Shown here: positions 42,871-52,327 of the stretch, one piece after another
Numbering within the stretch: the stretch's first letter is position 1
How the letters are laid out: every line of letters starts with the position of its first letter
Assembly: GCF_003355475.1 (NCBI RefSeq)
Contig: NZ_CP031356.1
Location: 1,922,001-1,986,000 of the forward strand
Reading direction: 5' to 3'
Length of the DNA stretch: 64,000 bases
Source of the DNA: Brachybacterium saurashtrense
GTDB lineage: Bacteria; Actinomycetota; Actinomycetes; Actinomycetales; Dermabacteraceae
Position numbers and translations under genes: made by a program
The notes under the pieces: model-generated
Told to the model about the DNA's origin: nothing
What the model saw: the letters and a program-made list of their open reading frames with translations, nothing else
Database searches by the model: none

Positions 42871-44106
42871 ATGAGCGGAACCTGGATGCTCCTGCTGGGG
42901 CTGGTCCTCGGCGCGCTGCTGGGCGCGGCGGCGACCCTCCTCCTCCTGCGCGAGCGCACGCGTGCCGTGCTCGCGCACCGGCGCGACGGCGAGGACTCCG
43001 CCGACCGCCTGCTGCGCCTGGCCGACGAGCGCCACGAACGGGACGTGGCCCGGCGCGACGCGGCCGAGGAGGAGCGGGAGGCGGAGCTGCAGCGCACCCT
43101 CGCACCGCTCACCGCCACCCTCGCCCAGCTCGAGCGGAACCTGGCCCGCTCCGAGGCCGCCCGCGCCGAGGCCGAGGGCGCGCTGCGCACCCACCTCGGG
43201 GAGCTGGGCCGGCGCGCGCAGTCCCTGGAGCAGGGCACCAGCGCGCTCACCGCCGCGCTGCGCGCCCCCACCGCACGGGGCCGCTGGGGCGAGGTGCAGC
43301 TGCGCCGCATCGTGGAGGCCGCCGGGATGCTCGAGCACGTGGACTTCACCGAGCAGCTGGGAGGCACCCGGGCCGACGGGGAGAAGGGGCAGCGCCCGGA
43401 CCTCGTGGTGCACCTCGCCGGCGAGCGCTCCCTGGTGGTGGACGCCAAGGCGCCGATGGACGCCTACCTCGACGCGGTCGAGGAGACCGATCCGCAGCGG
43501 GCCCGCACCCGCCGCACCGCGCACGCCCGCGCCCTGCGCCACCACGTGGACCAGATCGCGGGCAAGGCCTACTGGAAGGCGCTCGGGGACACCCCGGAGT
43601 TCACGGTGCTGTTCGTGCCCAGCGACGGCGTGCTCGCCGCAGCGCTGGAATCCGATCCCGGGCTGCTCGAGCACGGCTTCGCGAAGGACGTGGTGATCTC
43701 CTCCCCCGCCACGCTCGTCGCGCTGCTGCGCACGGTGGCGCACACCTGGCGCACCGAGTCGCTGAACCGCGACGCCCGCGAGGTGCTGGAGGCGGGGCGC
43801 GAGCTGCACCACCGCCTGGGCACGTTCACCGCCCACCTGGGGAAGGTGGGCCGCTCGCTGGACTCCTCCGTGGCCGCATTCAACGAGGCGGTGGGCTCTC
43901 TGCAGTCGCGGGTGATGGTCACGGCCCGGCGCTTCGAGGACCTGGGCCTCACCGGGACGGCGCTGGACGAGGTCGAGCAGCTCACCCGTCGCGCCCGCAC
44001 GCTGGAGGAGGCGGAGATCGCCGATCTGGCCTCGCCGCGCCCCGGCGCCGGCGGGCGGTCGCGGGAGGAGCGGTCGCGGGAGGAGCGGGACCGCTCGGCG
44101 GGCTGA
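42871..44106 (+). CDS. rmuC: DNA recombination protein RmuC
   Basis: 411-residue protein with an N-terminal TM helix (about 5-28), a long coiled coil (about 50-130) and the RmuC domain. Key blocks: ARGRWGEVQLRRIVEAAGM, QRPDLVVHLAGERSLVVDAK and PMDAYLDA, the PD-(D/E)XK-like nuclease core. RmuC limits recombination at inverted repeats. The C-terminal 25 residues are a charged repeat (SREERSREERD). In the conserved neighbourhood next to ispH and xseAB. Confidence 0.94.
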   Translation: MSGTWMLLLGLVLGALLGAAATLLLLRERTRAVLAHRRDGEDSADRLLRLADERHERDVARRDAAEEEREAELQRTLAPLTATLAQLERNLARSEAARAEAEGALRTHLGELGRRAQSLEQGTSALTAALRAPTARGRWGEVQLRRIVEAAGMLEHVDFTEQLGGTRADGEKGQRPDLVVHLAGERSLVVDAKAPMDAYLDAVEETDPQRARTRRTAHARALRHHVDQIAGKAYWKALGDTPEFTVLFVPSDGVLAAALESDPGLLEHGFAKDVVISSPATLVALLRTVAHTWRTESLNRDAREVLEAGRELHHRLGTFTAHLGKVGRSLDSSVAAFNEAVGSLQSRVMVTARRFEDLGLTGTALDEVEQLTRRARTLEEAEIADLASPRPGAGGRSREERSREERDRSAG

Positions 44107-44141
44107 GCGCGCCGCCGCAGGCGATCGACGGGATCCTCGGA

Positions 44142-45146
44142 TCAGGACTCCGCGGTGGCGGCGTCCCCCGTCGGCTTCCGGCGGGTGTCCACGGTGCCGC
44201 GGGACTTCATCTCCTGGCGCAGCTCGCGCGGGAGGGAGAACATGAGGTCCTCGGTGGCGGTGCGCACGGGCTTCACGTCGCCGTAGCCGCGCTCGGCGAG
44301 CACGTTCAGCAGCTGCTGGACCAGCACGTCCGGCACCGAGGCGCCGGAGGTGACGCCCACGGTCTCCACAGCCTCGAACCACTCCTCGCGCAGCTCGTGG
44401 ACGGAGTCGATGCGATGGGACGCCTTGGCACCGGCCTCCTTCGCGACCTCCATCAGGCGCACCGAGTTCGAGGAGTTCGGGGAGCCCACCACCAGCACCA
44501 GATCCGCATCCGGGGCGATCTTCTTGATCGCGACCTGGCGGTTCTGGGTGGCGTAGCAGATGTCGTCGCTGGGCGGGGACTGCAGGGTGGGGAAGCGCTC
44601 GCGCAGCTTGTCGACGGTCTCCATGGTCTCGTCGACGCTGAGGGTGGTCTGCGACAGCCACACCACCCGCTCGGGATCGCGCACCGTGACCTTGTCGACG
44701 TCCTCGGGGCCGTTGACGATCTGCACGTGCTCGGGCGCCTCGCCGGCGGTGCCCTCGACCTCCTCGTGGCCCACGTGGCCCACCAGCAGGATGTCGTAGT
44801 CCTGGCGGGCGAAGCGCACCGCCTCCTTGTGCACCTTGGTGACCAGCGGGCAGGTCGCGTCGATGGTGCGCAGATTGCGCTGCTCGGCCATCTCCCGCAC
44901 CTTCGGGGAGATGCCGTGTGCGGAGAAGATCACCAGCGCGCCCTCGGGCACCTCGTCGACCTCCTCGACGAACACGGCGCCCTTCTCCTTCAGCCGGTCC
45001 ACCACGAACTTGTTGTGCACGATCTCGTGGCGCACATAGACGGTCTCGTCGTAGTGATCCAGGGCGCGCTCCACGGCGACGACGGCGCGATCGACGCCAG
45101 CGCAGTAGCCGCGCGGCTCGGCAAGAAGGACGGTTCCGGTGCTCAC
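44142..45146 (-). CDS. ispH: 4-hydroxy-3-methylbut-2-enyl diphosphate reductase
   Basis: Last step of the MEP isoprenoid pathway; an Fe-S enzyme making IPP and DMAPP. The three cluster cysteines are in [14 protein letters not shown] and [10 protein letters not shown]; substrate histidines in RHEIVHN and SAHGI. The GTG at 45146 is chosen because TACGAT ends seven bases upstream, fitting the leaderless pattern. An ATG three codons earlier (45155) lies on that hexamer. 334 residues plus an acidic tail. Convergent with rmuC, divergent from xseA. Confidence 0.96.
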   Translation of the reverse strand: MSTGTVLLAEPRGYCAGVDRAVVAVERALDHYDETVYVRHEIVHNKFVVDRLKEKGAVFVEEVDEVPEGALVIFSAHGISPKVREMAEQRNLRTIDATCPLVTKVHKEAVRFARQDYDILLVGHVGHEEVEGTAGEAPEHVQIVNGPEDVDKVTVRDPERVVWLSQTTLSVDETMETVDKLRERFPTLQSPPSDDICYATQNRQVAIKKIAPDADLVLVVGSPNSSNSVRLMEVAKEAGAKASHRIDSVHELREEWFEAVETVGVTSGASVPDVLVQQLLNVLAERGYGDVKPVRTATEDLMFSLPRELRQEMKSRGTVDTRRKPTGDAATAES

Positions 45147-45346
45147 GCCTCCCATCGTAGGAGCGGGAGCCTGCCGGGGGCGACCGGTGGGGCGAGTGTC
45201 ACCATCCCTCCACACCCTCCCCTCGACGACTCCTGCTCCTCAGCCTGCGCAGCCTCCCCGGGGCCAGCTCCCCTCCACAGCCGCGGCTCCTCCACACCGC
45301 CGCTGTCCTGCCACGGCCTGTCGGCCGCGCGTGCCAGAGTGGACCC

Positions 45347-46741
45347 ATGACGCATCCCTCTTCCGCTCCGGGCGCGGGCGGCGAGGCCGCCCCGCGGCCG
45401 GCGCCGGCCCCGACCGCCGCGCAGACCACCGCGGAGAACCCGTGGCCGCTGCGCCAGCTGTCGGTGAAGGTCGGCGAGTACGTCGCGAAGATGTCCCCGC
45501 TGTGGGTGGAGGGCGAGATCGTCCAGCTCAACCGCCGCCCCGGCGCGGGGCTGAGCTTCATGACGCTGCGGGACGTGGACGTGGACATGTCCTTCTCGGT
45601 CCCGGTGCGGGAGCACGTGCTGCGCGCCCTGCCCGTGGAGCCGGTCGCGGGCGCCCGCGTGGTGGTGCACGCCAAGCCCACCTTCTGGACCAAACGCGGC
45701 AGCCTCCAGCTCGAGGCGGACGACATCCGCCCGGTGGGTCTGGGCGAGCTGCTGGCCCGCCTCGAGCAGCTCAAGCGGGTGCTCGCCGCGGAGGGTCTGT
45801 TCGAGGCCTCCCGCAAGCAGCCCCTGCCGTTCCTGCCGCGCACGGTCGGGCTGATCTGCGGCCGGGAGTCCGCCGCGGAGCGGGACGTGGTGGTCAACGC
45901 CCGGAGGCGCTGGCCGGCGGTGCAGTTCGAGATCCGCGAGGTCGCGGTGCAGGGCACGAAGGCGGTGCGGGAGGTCTCCGCGGCGCTGCGCGAACTGGAC
46001 GGGCTCGAGCACGTGGACGTCATCATCGTCTCCCGCGGCGGCGGCTCCCTCGAGGACCTGCTCCCGTTCTCGGACGAGCAGCTCACGCGCCTGGTCGCCG
46101 GCGCCCGCACCCCGATCGTCTCCGCGATCGGCCACGAGGTGGACACCCCGCTGATCGACCTCGCGGCGGACGTGCGCGCCTCCACCCCCACCGACGCCGC
46201 CAAGCGCGTGGTGCCGGACATCGTCGCCGAGGTCGAGCAGCTGGAGCTGGGCCGCACCCGGCTGCGCGCCGCGATCCGCGCACGGATCGAGCGCGAGCAG
46301 TCCGGGCTGGACGCGATGCGCTCACGGCCGGTGCTGGAGAACCCCTCCACTATCCTCGCCGGGCGCGCCGACGAGATCCGCTCCCGGATCGCCCTGGCCC
46401 GCACCCTCATCGGGTCCCGCCTGGACCGGGCGGCCGACGAGATCGACCACCTGGGCCGGCAGGTGCGCTCCCTCAGCCCGCTGGCCACGCTCGAGCGCGG
46501 CTATGCGGTGGTGCAGGACGCCGACGGCACCATCGTGCGCGCGCCCGCGCAGACGTCGATCGGCGAGGCGCTCTCGGTGCGCGTCGCGGGCGGCCGGTTC
46601 GGCGTGGAGCGCACCGAGGCCGACCCGTACACCCCGCCGCCCGCCCCGGACTCACGCGACGCCACCGGCGCGGCCGATGCCACCAGCCCTGACGCCCCCG
46701 ACAGTCCCGACGCCCCCACCGCCCCCGAGGAGTCCCGATGA
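45347..46741 (+). CDS. xseA: Exodeoxyribonuclease VII large subunit
   Basis: 464-residue catalytic subunit of ExoVII. The OB-fold (about 30-130) has LSVKVGEYVAKMSPLWVEGE. The nuclease domain has RTVGLICGRESAAERDV, DVIIVSRGGGSLEDLLPFSD and SAIGHEVDTPLIDLAADVRA, including the catalytic GHE-D residues. A coiled coil and C-terminal domain follow (LERGYAVVQDADG). The tail is Pro/Asp/Ala-rich. Stop and xseB start overlap (ATGA). Confidence 0.96.
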   Translation: MTHPSSAPGAGGEAAPRPAPAPTAAQTTAENPWPLRQLSVKVGEYVAKMSPLWVEGEIVQLNRRPGAGLSFMTLRDVDVDMSFSVPVREHVLRALPVEPVAGARVVVHAKPTFWTKRGSLQLEADDIRPVGLGELLARLEQLKRVLAAEGLFEASRKQPLPFLPRTVGLICGRESAAERDVVVNARRRWPAVQFEIREVAVQGTKAVREVSAALRELDGLEHVDVIIVSRGGGSLEDLLPFSDEQLTRLVAGARTPIVSAIGHEVDTPLIDLAADVRASTPTDAAKRVVPDIVAEVEQLELGRTRLRAAIRARIEREQSGLDAMRSRPVLENPSTILAGRADEIRSRIALARTLIGSRLDRAADEIDHLGRQVRSLSPLATLERGYAVVQDADGTIVRAPAQTSIGEALSVRVAGGRFGVERTEADPYTPPPAPDSRDATGAADATSPDAPDSPDAPTAPEESR

Positions 46742-47094
46742 CGCCCAGCACCCGCCCCGACGACGATCCCACCGCACCGGCCCCTGCCGAGGGCACCGGC
46801 ACGGACGGCGCAGGGACCGGCGCCGCCACGGCCCCCGTCACCCCTGCCGAGGATCCCCAGCCGCTCCCCGAGGACATCGCCGCCCTCTCCTACGAGGCCG
46901 CACGCGACCAGCTCGTCGAGGTGGTGCGTCGCCTCGAGTCCGGACAGGGCGGTCTCGAGGACTCGATCGGACTGTGGGAGCGCGGGGAGATGCTGGCCCG
47001 CCGCTGCCAGCAGTGGCTGGACGGGGCGCGCGACCGACTGGACGATGCGGTCGCCGCCCGCCGCGCCGAGGGGCACACCACGCCGCAGGAGTGA
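46738..47094 (+). CDS. xseB: Exodeoxyribonuclease VII small subunit
   Basis: 118 residues: a disordered Pro/Ala/Thr/Asp N-terminal extension of about 48 residues, then the family helix pair SYEAARDQLVEVVRRLESGQ and LEDSIGLWERGEMLARRCQQ, which coats XseA. Family members without the extension have about 70-80 residues. Translationally coupled to xseA. Confidence 0.95.
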   Translation: MTPSTRPDDDPTAPAPAEGTGTDGAGTGAATAPVTPAEDPQPLPEDIAALSYEAARDQLVEVVRRLESGQGGLEDSIGLWERGEMLARRCQQWLDGARDRLDDAVAARRAEGHTTPQE

Positions 47095-47110
47095 GCCGGC
47101 GCGCCCGGTG

Positions 47111-47133
47111 CGGCGCGGGGTCACCCCGCGCCG
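47111..47133. terminator. Hairpin terminator between xseB and DUF4245 gene
   Basis: 10-bp stem CGGCGCGGGG / CCCCGCGCCG with a three-base apex, 16 bases after xseB. Serves the convergent gene pair. Confidence 0.6.
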
Positions 47134-47239
47134 GGCGGCGGGCGCACCCGGCTGGCGTCGGCCGCTCCGGACCGGGCATCGGCCGGTAGCCGTCCGGGCA
47201 CCCCGCTCCGGACCGGTCCCGGGGCACGGCCAGCGCGGC

Positions 47240-47950
47240 TCAGGCGATGTCGTCGATCGCGGCGCGCGCGACGTCCTCGAGCTCCGCCCGCTCCGTCGCG
47301 CCGTGCACCAGCAGGCCCCAGTCCTCCCCGTCGCAGGCGATGCCCAGGTGCTCGGCGCCGTCCTCGCCCCCGCGCAGCAGCGTGCACTCGGCGCCCTCGA
47401 GGGTGAACTCCTCGACGACAGTGCTGCCGGGCAGCGCGGTCGAGAGCATCGATGCGCTCACCTCGGACTCCTCGACCAGGGTCACCAGCTGCCCCTCCGG
47501 GGAGGTGTACTGCAGCAGCCAGCGAGGGTTCGCCCCGTCGGTGAACCGGGCGGTGCGCTCGGACCAGCCCTCGCCCAGCTGGGGAAGGGCCACGGGGAAC
47601 GGCGCCACCTCGTCCGCACGCTCGGCGCTCGCGGTGGCATCCAACTCCGAGTTCTCCAGCGGCGTCCGCTCCAGATCGCTGCCCACCCCGAAGAACGCGA
47701 TCGCGACCACCACCACCACTGCCATGGTGAGCAGCAGCGCCCACACCATGTTGCGCAGCACCGTGTTCTTCCGCGACGGAAGCTCGTAGGCGGACTTCGG
47801 CTGCGGGCGCGGCGCGGCATCCGGCCCGGGTCCGGACCCGGACCCGGACCCGGGCTCGGCCGCCAGCGACGGGTCGGCCGCGGGAGTCTGGTCGGCCGCG
47901 GGCGTGGAGTCGGGCTCGGGCGCAGACTCGGGGCGATCGGGATCGTGCAT
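47240..47950 (-). CDS. DUF4245 membrane-anchored protein
   Basis: 236 residues: acidic/Pro-rich N-terminus with a short GSGSGSGPGP run, one TM helix (about 68-90), then the extracytoplasmic DUF4245 domain (ALPQLGEGWSERTARFTDG, TLEGAECTLLRGGEDG). Homologue of Rv1100 by position. Function unknown. GACAAT lies six bases before the ATG. Confidence 0.88.
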   Translation of the reverse strand: MHDPDRPESAPEPDSTPAADQTPAADPSLAAEPGSGSGSGPGPDAAPRPQPKSAYELPSRKNTVLRNMVWALLLTMAVVVVVAIAFFGVGSDLERTPLENSELDATASAERADEVAPFPVALPQLGEGWSERTARFTDGANPRWLLQYTSPEGQLVTLVEESEVSASMLSTALPGSTVVEEFTLEGAECTLLRGGEDGAEHLGIACDGEDWGLLVHGATERAELEDVARAAIDDIA

Positions 47951-48070
47951 GCCTCCATTGTCCCTGCCCGCTCCCCCGCGCGCCGCGCGTCCCCGCCTCT
48001 GGCGGAGGGACCTGCATCACTCCCCCGCCGTCCGTTCGCCCCCTCGCGCGAAACCTGCGATGATCGAGCC

Positions 48071-48982
48071 GTGACCGCGAGATTCCTCATCGCCGGAGAA
48101 GCACTCACCGACATCGTCGTCGACGCCGACGGTGCACGTCGTGAGCATCCCGGCGGATCCCCGATGAACGTGGCCGTGGCGCTGGGCCGCCTCGGCCACG
48201 TCACCCACCTGCTCACGCGCATCGGCGACGACGCCCGAGGCGACGCCCTCCGCGCGCACCTGGTTGACTCCGGCGTGCAGCTCACGCCAGGCAGCTCCGT
48301 GGCCGCCCCCACCTCCACCGCCCTGGCACGGCTGGACGCGCACGGCGCGGCGACCTACGAGTTCGACCTGGTGTGGGACCCGCACACCGACGGCCTGCCT
48401 GCGGACGTCGACGCCGTGCACACGTCGTCCATCGCCGCCGTGCTCGCCCCGGGCGCCGACACCGTGAGGCACGTGCTGCGTGCACGGCGCGCACGCTCCA
48501 CGATCAGCTACGACCCCAACGCACGGCCCACCCTGATGGGCGCGCCGGAGGCGGTGCGCGAGCGGATCGAGTCCACGATCGCGCTCAGCGACGTGGTCAA
48601 GGCCTCCGACGAGGACGTGGCCTGGCTGTACGGCACCGACGACGTCGAGGACGTGGTCGCCTCCTGGCTCGAGCACGGTCCCGCCCTGACGGTCCTGACC
48701 CGTGGCGGCGAGGGCGCCGTCGGCTTCTCCGCCTCCGGGCGCGTGCAGGTCTCGCCGGTCGCCGTGGACGCGGTGGACACCGTCGGCGCCGGAGACACCT
48801 TCTCCGCCGGCATCCTCGACGCCCTCGCGGCGAAGGGCGTGCTGGGCGCCGCGCAGCGCCCCGCCCTCGCGGACCTCCCCAACGACGACGTCGCCGCCGT
48901 GCTGAAGCACGCCGCCGCCCTCGCCGCCATCACCGTCTCGCGCGCGGGCGCGAACCCGCCCTGGAGCCACGAGCTCACCTGA
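48071..48982 (+). CDS. PfkB family carbohydrate kinase (fructokinase-like)
   Basis: 303-residue ribokinase-fold sugar kinase. The opening GEALTDIVVDADG and GGSPMNVAVALGRLG match signature 1; DTVGAGDTFSAGILDAL is signature 2 with the catalytic Asp. Probably phosphorylates fructose or a related sugar. Start GTG at 48071 (GATGAT six bases upstream); no ATG suits better. It sits where actinobacteria usually have glpX (between DUF4245 and fumC), and no glpX is present. Confidence 0.92.
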   Translation: MTARFLIAGEALTDIVVDADGARREHPGGSPMNVAVALGRLGHVTHLLTRIGDDARGDALRAHLVDSGVQLTPGSSVAAPTSTALARLDAHGAATYEFDLVWDPHTDGLPADVDAVHTSSIAAVLAPGADTVRHVLRARRARSTISYDPNARPTLMGAPEAVRERIESTIALSDVVKASDEDVAWLYGTDDVEDVVASWLEHGPALTVLTRGGEGAVGFSASGRVQVSPVAVDAVDTVGAGDTFSAGILDALAAKGVLGAAQRPALADLPNDDVAAVLKHAAALAAITVSRAGANPPWSHELT

Positions 48983-49168
48983 ACGCCGCGGTCGGCGCGC
49001 ACGCAGGGTGCGCCGTCGGCCGCCCACCGGCGCGGGGCCGGTCGGCTCCCGCCAGACCCCGACGCCCCGGCGCACGCCGCACCCCGTCCCGGGCCTCACC
49101 GCCCCTCGTTCTCCCCGACCACGACCACGACCCGATCCCCACCTGACCCCGCTCTGAGGAGGCACCCC

Positions 49169-50581
49169 ATGACCCAGTCCACGCCCGCCGCGCAGGACGG
49201 CTACCGCATCGAGCACGACACGATGGGCGAGGTGCGCGTGCCCGCCTCCGCCCTCTACCGCGCCCAGACCCAGCGCGCCGTGGAGAACTTCCCCATCTCC
49301 GGCCAGGGCCTGGAGCCCGCACACGTCCACGCCCTCGCCCAGGTGAAGAAGGCCGCCGCCCGCGCCAACAAGGAGCTCGGCGTGCTGGACGGCGCCATCG
49401 CTGACGCGATCGTCGCCGCCGCCGACGAGGTGATCGCCGGCGACCACGACGACCAGTTCCCGGTGGACACCTATCAGACCGGCTCCGGCACCAGCTCGAA
49501 CATGAACATGAACGAGGTGCTGGCCACCCTCGCCACGAACGCCGGCACGGACACGCACCCCAACGACCACGTGAACTGCTCGCAGTCCAGCAACGACGTG
49601 TTCCCCACCTCCGTGCACGTGGCCGTGACCCAGGGCGTGGTGGAGCAGCTGCTGCCGGCGCTGGCCCACCTCGCCGGGTCGCTCGAGGCCAAGGCCGAGG
49701 CGTGGAAGGACGTGGTGAAGTCCGGCCGCACCCACCTCATGGACGCCACTCCCGTGACCCTCGGCCAGGAGTTCGGCGGCTACGCGGCCTCGCTCCGCTA
49801 CGGCATCGAGCGCGTCGAGGCGGCCCTGCCCCGCACCGCCGAGGTCCCCCAGGGCGGCACCGCCGTGGGCACCGGCATCAACACCCCGATCGGGTTCCCG
49901 CAGAAGGTGATCGCGAACCTCGTCGAGCAGACCTCGCTGCCGCTCACCGAGGCCCGCAACCACTTCGAGGCGCAGTCGAACCGCGACGGCCTGGTGGAGA
50001 TGTCCGGGGCGCTGCGCACCATCGCCGTGTCGCTCACCAAGATCTGCAACGACCTGCGCTGGATGGGCTCCGGCCCGAACACCGGCCTGGGCGAGATCGC
50101 GATCCCGGACCTGCAGCCGGGCTCCTCGATCATGCCCGGCAAGGTCAACCCGGTCATCCCCGAGGCCGTGCTGATGGTGTGCGCGAAGATCGTCGGCAAC
50201 GACGCGGCGATCGCGTGGGGCGGCGCGCAGGGCGCCTTCGAGCTCAACGTGCAGATCCCGCTGATGGGCACCAGCCTGCTGGAGTCGATCCGCCTGCTCG
50301 CGAACGCCTCCACCGTGCTGGCCGACAAGACGGTGGACGGCCTCACCGCGAACGAGGAGAAGGCCCGCTTCTACGCCGAGGCCTCCCCCTCGATCGTCAC
50401 CCCGCTGAACAAGCTCATCGGCTACGAGTCCGCGGCGAAGATCGCCAAGCACGCCGTCGCCGAGCGCATCTCCGTGCGCGAGGCCGTGATCGCGCTGGGC
50501 TTCGTGGAGCGCGGTGAGCTCACCGAGGAGCAGCTGGACAGCGCCCTGGACGTGCTGTCGATGACCGCGCCGAAGGCCTGA
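49169..50581 (+). CDS. fumC: Class II fumarate hydratase
   Basis: 470-residue iron-free fumarase of the TCA cycle. Conserved regions: [47 protein letters not shown] and the signature [22 protein letters not shown] precedes the ATG. Monocistronic, ended by a hairpin 20 bases after the stop. Position matches Rv1098c synteny. Confidence 0.97.
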   Translation: MTQSTPAAQDGYRIEHDTMGEVRVPASALYRAQTQRAVENFPISGQGLEPAHVHALAQVKKAAARANKELGVLDGAIADAIVAAADEVIAGDHDDQFPVDTYQTGSGTSSNMNMNEVLATLATNAGTDTHPNDHVNCSQSSNDVFPTSVHVAVTQGVVEQLLPALAHLAGSLEAKAEAWKDVVKSGRTHLMDATPVTLGQEFGGYAASLRYGIERVEAALPRTAEVPQGGTAVGTGINTPIGFPQKVIANLVEQTSLPLTEARNHFEAQSNRDGLVEMSGALRTIAVSLTKICNDLRWMGSGPNTGLGEIAIPDLQPGSSIMPGKVNPVIPEAVLMVCAKIVGNDAAIAWGGAQGAFELNVQIPLMGTSLLESIRLLANASTVLADKTVDGLTANEEKARFYAEASPSIVTPLNKLIGYESAAKIAKHAVAERISVREAVIALGFVERGELTEEQLDSALDVLSMTAPKA

Positions 50582-50602
50582 GCCGGACGTCGTCCTTCCG
50601 AA

Positions 50603-50639
50603 GCGAGCGCCCCTCCCGACGATCGGGTGAGGCGCTCGC
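50603..50639. terminator. fumC terminator
   Basis: Outer 9-bp stem GCGAGCGCC/GGCGCTCGC enclosing an inner CCCGA/TCGGG hairpin, 21 bases downstream of fumC. Confidence 0.75.
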
Positions 50640-50659
50640 CGTCTCGCCCGGCCCCGCCC

Positions 50660-50718
50660 CGGGCTCCGGGCAAGCCCACTCCGGGCTCCGGACATGCCCA
50701 TCTCGGGCTCCGGGCGGG
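50660..50718. repeat. 22-bp tandem repeat
   Basis: Two and two-thirds copies of a 22-base unit beginning CGGGCTCCGG (50660, 50682, 50704), with a few substitutions. It leads directly into the palindromic element at 50719. Confidence 0.7.
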
Positions 50719-50766
50719 CCGATGGTGATGCGAGGTGCACATATACGCACCTCGCATCACCATCGG
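50719..50766 (+). repeat. Palindromic element, copy A
   Basis: A perfect 20-bp stem CCGATGGTGATGCGAGGTGC (50719-50738, complement 50747-50766) with the 8-base loop ACATATAC; three more pairs can form outside it. A second copy lies at 52083-52130 in reverse orientation. Over 44 bases the two are about 91% identical (4 mismatches). REP/MITE-like; no ORF inside. Confidence 0.85.
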
Positions 50767-50834
50767 TCCCTCCACGACTCCGGTCATCGTCCGATCCCCC
50801 GCTGCAGACTCATCCTCGCGCCCGAAGGGCCCGG

Positions 50835-51755
50835 TCACGCGGGCAGAGCCCGGACATGCTCCCGGCGACGGAGCATCGTCTGCAGCATCCGTGCCGTACG
50901 CCCCCAATGCAGGAACACCTGTTCCCAGGTCAGGCGCGTCACCCGGTAGCCACGGGCCGAGAGCACGAGGTCCCTCTGTCGGTCTTTCTGGTACTGGCGC
51001 GGGTCGTCATGGAACGTCCTGCTGTCACACTCGATCACCCAGTTGGAGCCGAGCAGCAGATCGACACGAATGCCGGGAAGCAGCTGCACCTGGCTGCGCA
51101 CCTTCACGCAGCGCTCCTCCAACCACCAGCGCACGGCGGTCTCCGTCCCGGACTGCGCGTCACATCGAACTCTCATGAGGGGGCGCCGGTAGCGCTGTGG
51201 GAGCCCGGCGAGAAAGGTCCCCAGGTCGCCGTCGCTGAGCCGCCCGCTCTCCAGTGCCGACTCGATCAGGATCGCCGCCTTGACCGTCGGCAGACAGCGT
51301 GCCGCGTGGTGGAGAGTCTGAAGGAGGTCAGGAACGGGATCCGTACTGCCCCAGGACCGAAGCCGCGGAGCGTGCAGGACGAGTGGCTCCGGCGAGGAGC
51401 CCCCGCGGCGTGCACCAGCGTCAAAGAGCGGAATCAGCTCGTCCGTTCCCGGGACCCGCCTCCGTCGGATCGGGCGTAGGTGCGGCACCGGTGATGGGGC
51501 GTCGATGACGCGCGGCCGAAACGCATGGACGCCGTCCCCGGGCGGAACCCACAGCCCGTGCAGGGACGCAGAGTCCAGACAGGTGGGACGAACGCCCAGC
51601 GCGAGCAGGTCGACGAGGTCCTGGGGAGCATCGTCGGTCACATACCACTGCCCCACCGGCCGGATGCGTCCGGTGCGCAGAAGTGCACGCCGTTCTCGCG
51701 CATCGGGGACAGCGCGTGGAAGGTGCGTCTTGAGGACCACTCCCTTGACTCGCAT
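50835..51755 (-). CDS. AbiEi-antitoxin-like / DUF559 (Vsr-like nuclease fold) protein
   Basis: 306 residues. The N-terminal half (RAVPDARERRALLRTGRIRP, GQWYVTDDAP, SASLHGLWVPP) resembles the winged-helix AbiEi antitoxin domain. The C-terminal DUF559 domain has the PD-(D/E)XK core: VDLLLGSNWVIECDSRTFHD then DRQRDLVLSARGYRVTRLTW. Such fusions are common and often multi-copy in actinobacteria; role unknown. It interrupts the fumC-phoH synteny, is less GC-rich than its neighbours, and is flanked on both sides by palindromic elements in inverted orientation. Confidence 0.85.
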   Translation of the reverse strand: MRVKGVVLKTHLPRAVPDARERRALLRTGRIRPVGQWYVTDDAPQDLVDLLALGVRPTCLDSASLHGLWVPPGDGVHAFRPRVIDAPSPVPHLRPIRRRRVPGTDELIPLFDAGARRGGSSPEPLVLHAPRLRSWGSTDPVPDLLQTLHHAARCLPTVKAAILIESALESGRLSDGDLGTFLAGLPQRYRRPLMRVRCDAQSGTETAVRWWLEERCVKVRSQVQLLPGIRVDLLLGSNWVIECDSRTFHDDPRQYQKDRQRDLVLSARGYRVTRLTWEQVFLHWGRTARMLQTMLRRREHVRALPA

Positions 51756-52082
51756 CTCCCGAGCTCACCAGATCACCCGCGCACGGTCGTGGCACAGGTC
51801 GCGGGCTGTGGACGACGGGCGAGTGGGGAGGGGACGAGAGACTTTCCCAGACCCGCCGCACGCTGGTCCCGGCCGGGATTCGGCCACCGCAGGCGCTGCC
51901 TGCCGAAGCCGCGCGGCACTCGGACCGGCTGCGCCTCGTCCCTCGCGGACGATCGGCGGCTCGCCGCACCTCGCGCACCGGCGGGCCGCGCCCACCTCAC
52001 CGCCGGCCGGCTCGCCCTGCGCAAGCAACCGACGCCTCGCCCCACGTCACGGACGGACTACCCCACCATCACGCATGCACGG

Positions 52083-52130
52083 GCCGATGGTGACCCGAGA
52101 TGCGTATATGTGCAGCTCGCATCACCATCA
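52083..52130 (-). repeat. Palindromic element, copy B (inverted)
   Basis: Same element as at 50719-50766 but reversed: the loop GTATATGT is the exact complement of copy A's loop. Its own stem has three mismatched pairs, so it is less perfect. It frames the DUF559 gene together with copy A. Confidence 0.8.
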
Positions 52131-52233
52131 GCCAGTCCATGACATCCCCGGCCGGGAACGCCCCCTGGATTCGCAGCCCGGAGCATCCCACCGCCTCGCA
52201 GCCGTCGGCGCTCGCCGTCGCGCCTGGCCCCGG

Positions 52234-52290
52234 CGCCGGCCCTGAGCCCCGCCCCGTCGCCGGCCCTGGGCCCCGCCCCGGCGCCGGCCC
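52234..52290. repeat. 24-bp GC-only tandem repeat
   Basis: Units at 52234-52257 and 52258-52281 (22 of 24 identical) and a partial third, all built of CGCCGGCCCTG-type sequence, just downstream of the phoH stop. Confidence 0.65.
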
Positions 52291-52327
52291 CGCCGGCAGT
52301 GCAGCAGATCGGGGTCCCGCTCACCCC

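Larger units (their letters stand above)
51756..52327. other. Intergenic region with palindromic element B and tandem repeats
   Basis: 572 bases between the DUF559 gene start and the phoH stop. It holds the element at 52083-52130 and a 24-bp tandem repeat (52234-52290). The first 320 bases contain the presumed DUF559 promoter, but I see no clear hexamers or coding frame. Confidence 0.6.

Noticed and set aside
50719-50766. Palindromic element A considered as a simple terminator
   Set aside because: It lies more than 130 bases beyond fumC, which already has its own hairpin, and a near-identical reversed copy exists at 52083, so a repeat element explains it better.
50719-52130. Palindromes considered as a CRISPR repeat pair
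   Set aside because: Only two copies, in opposite orientation and more than 1 kb apart, with no spacers and no cas genes.
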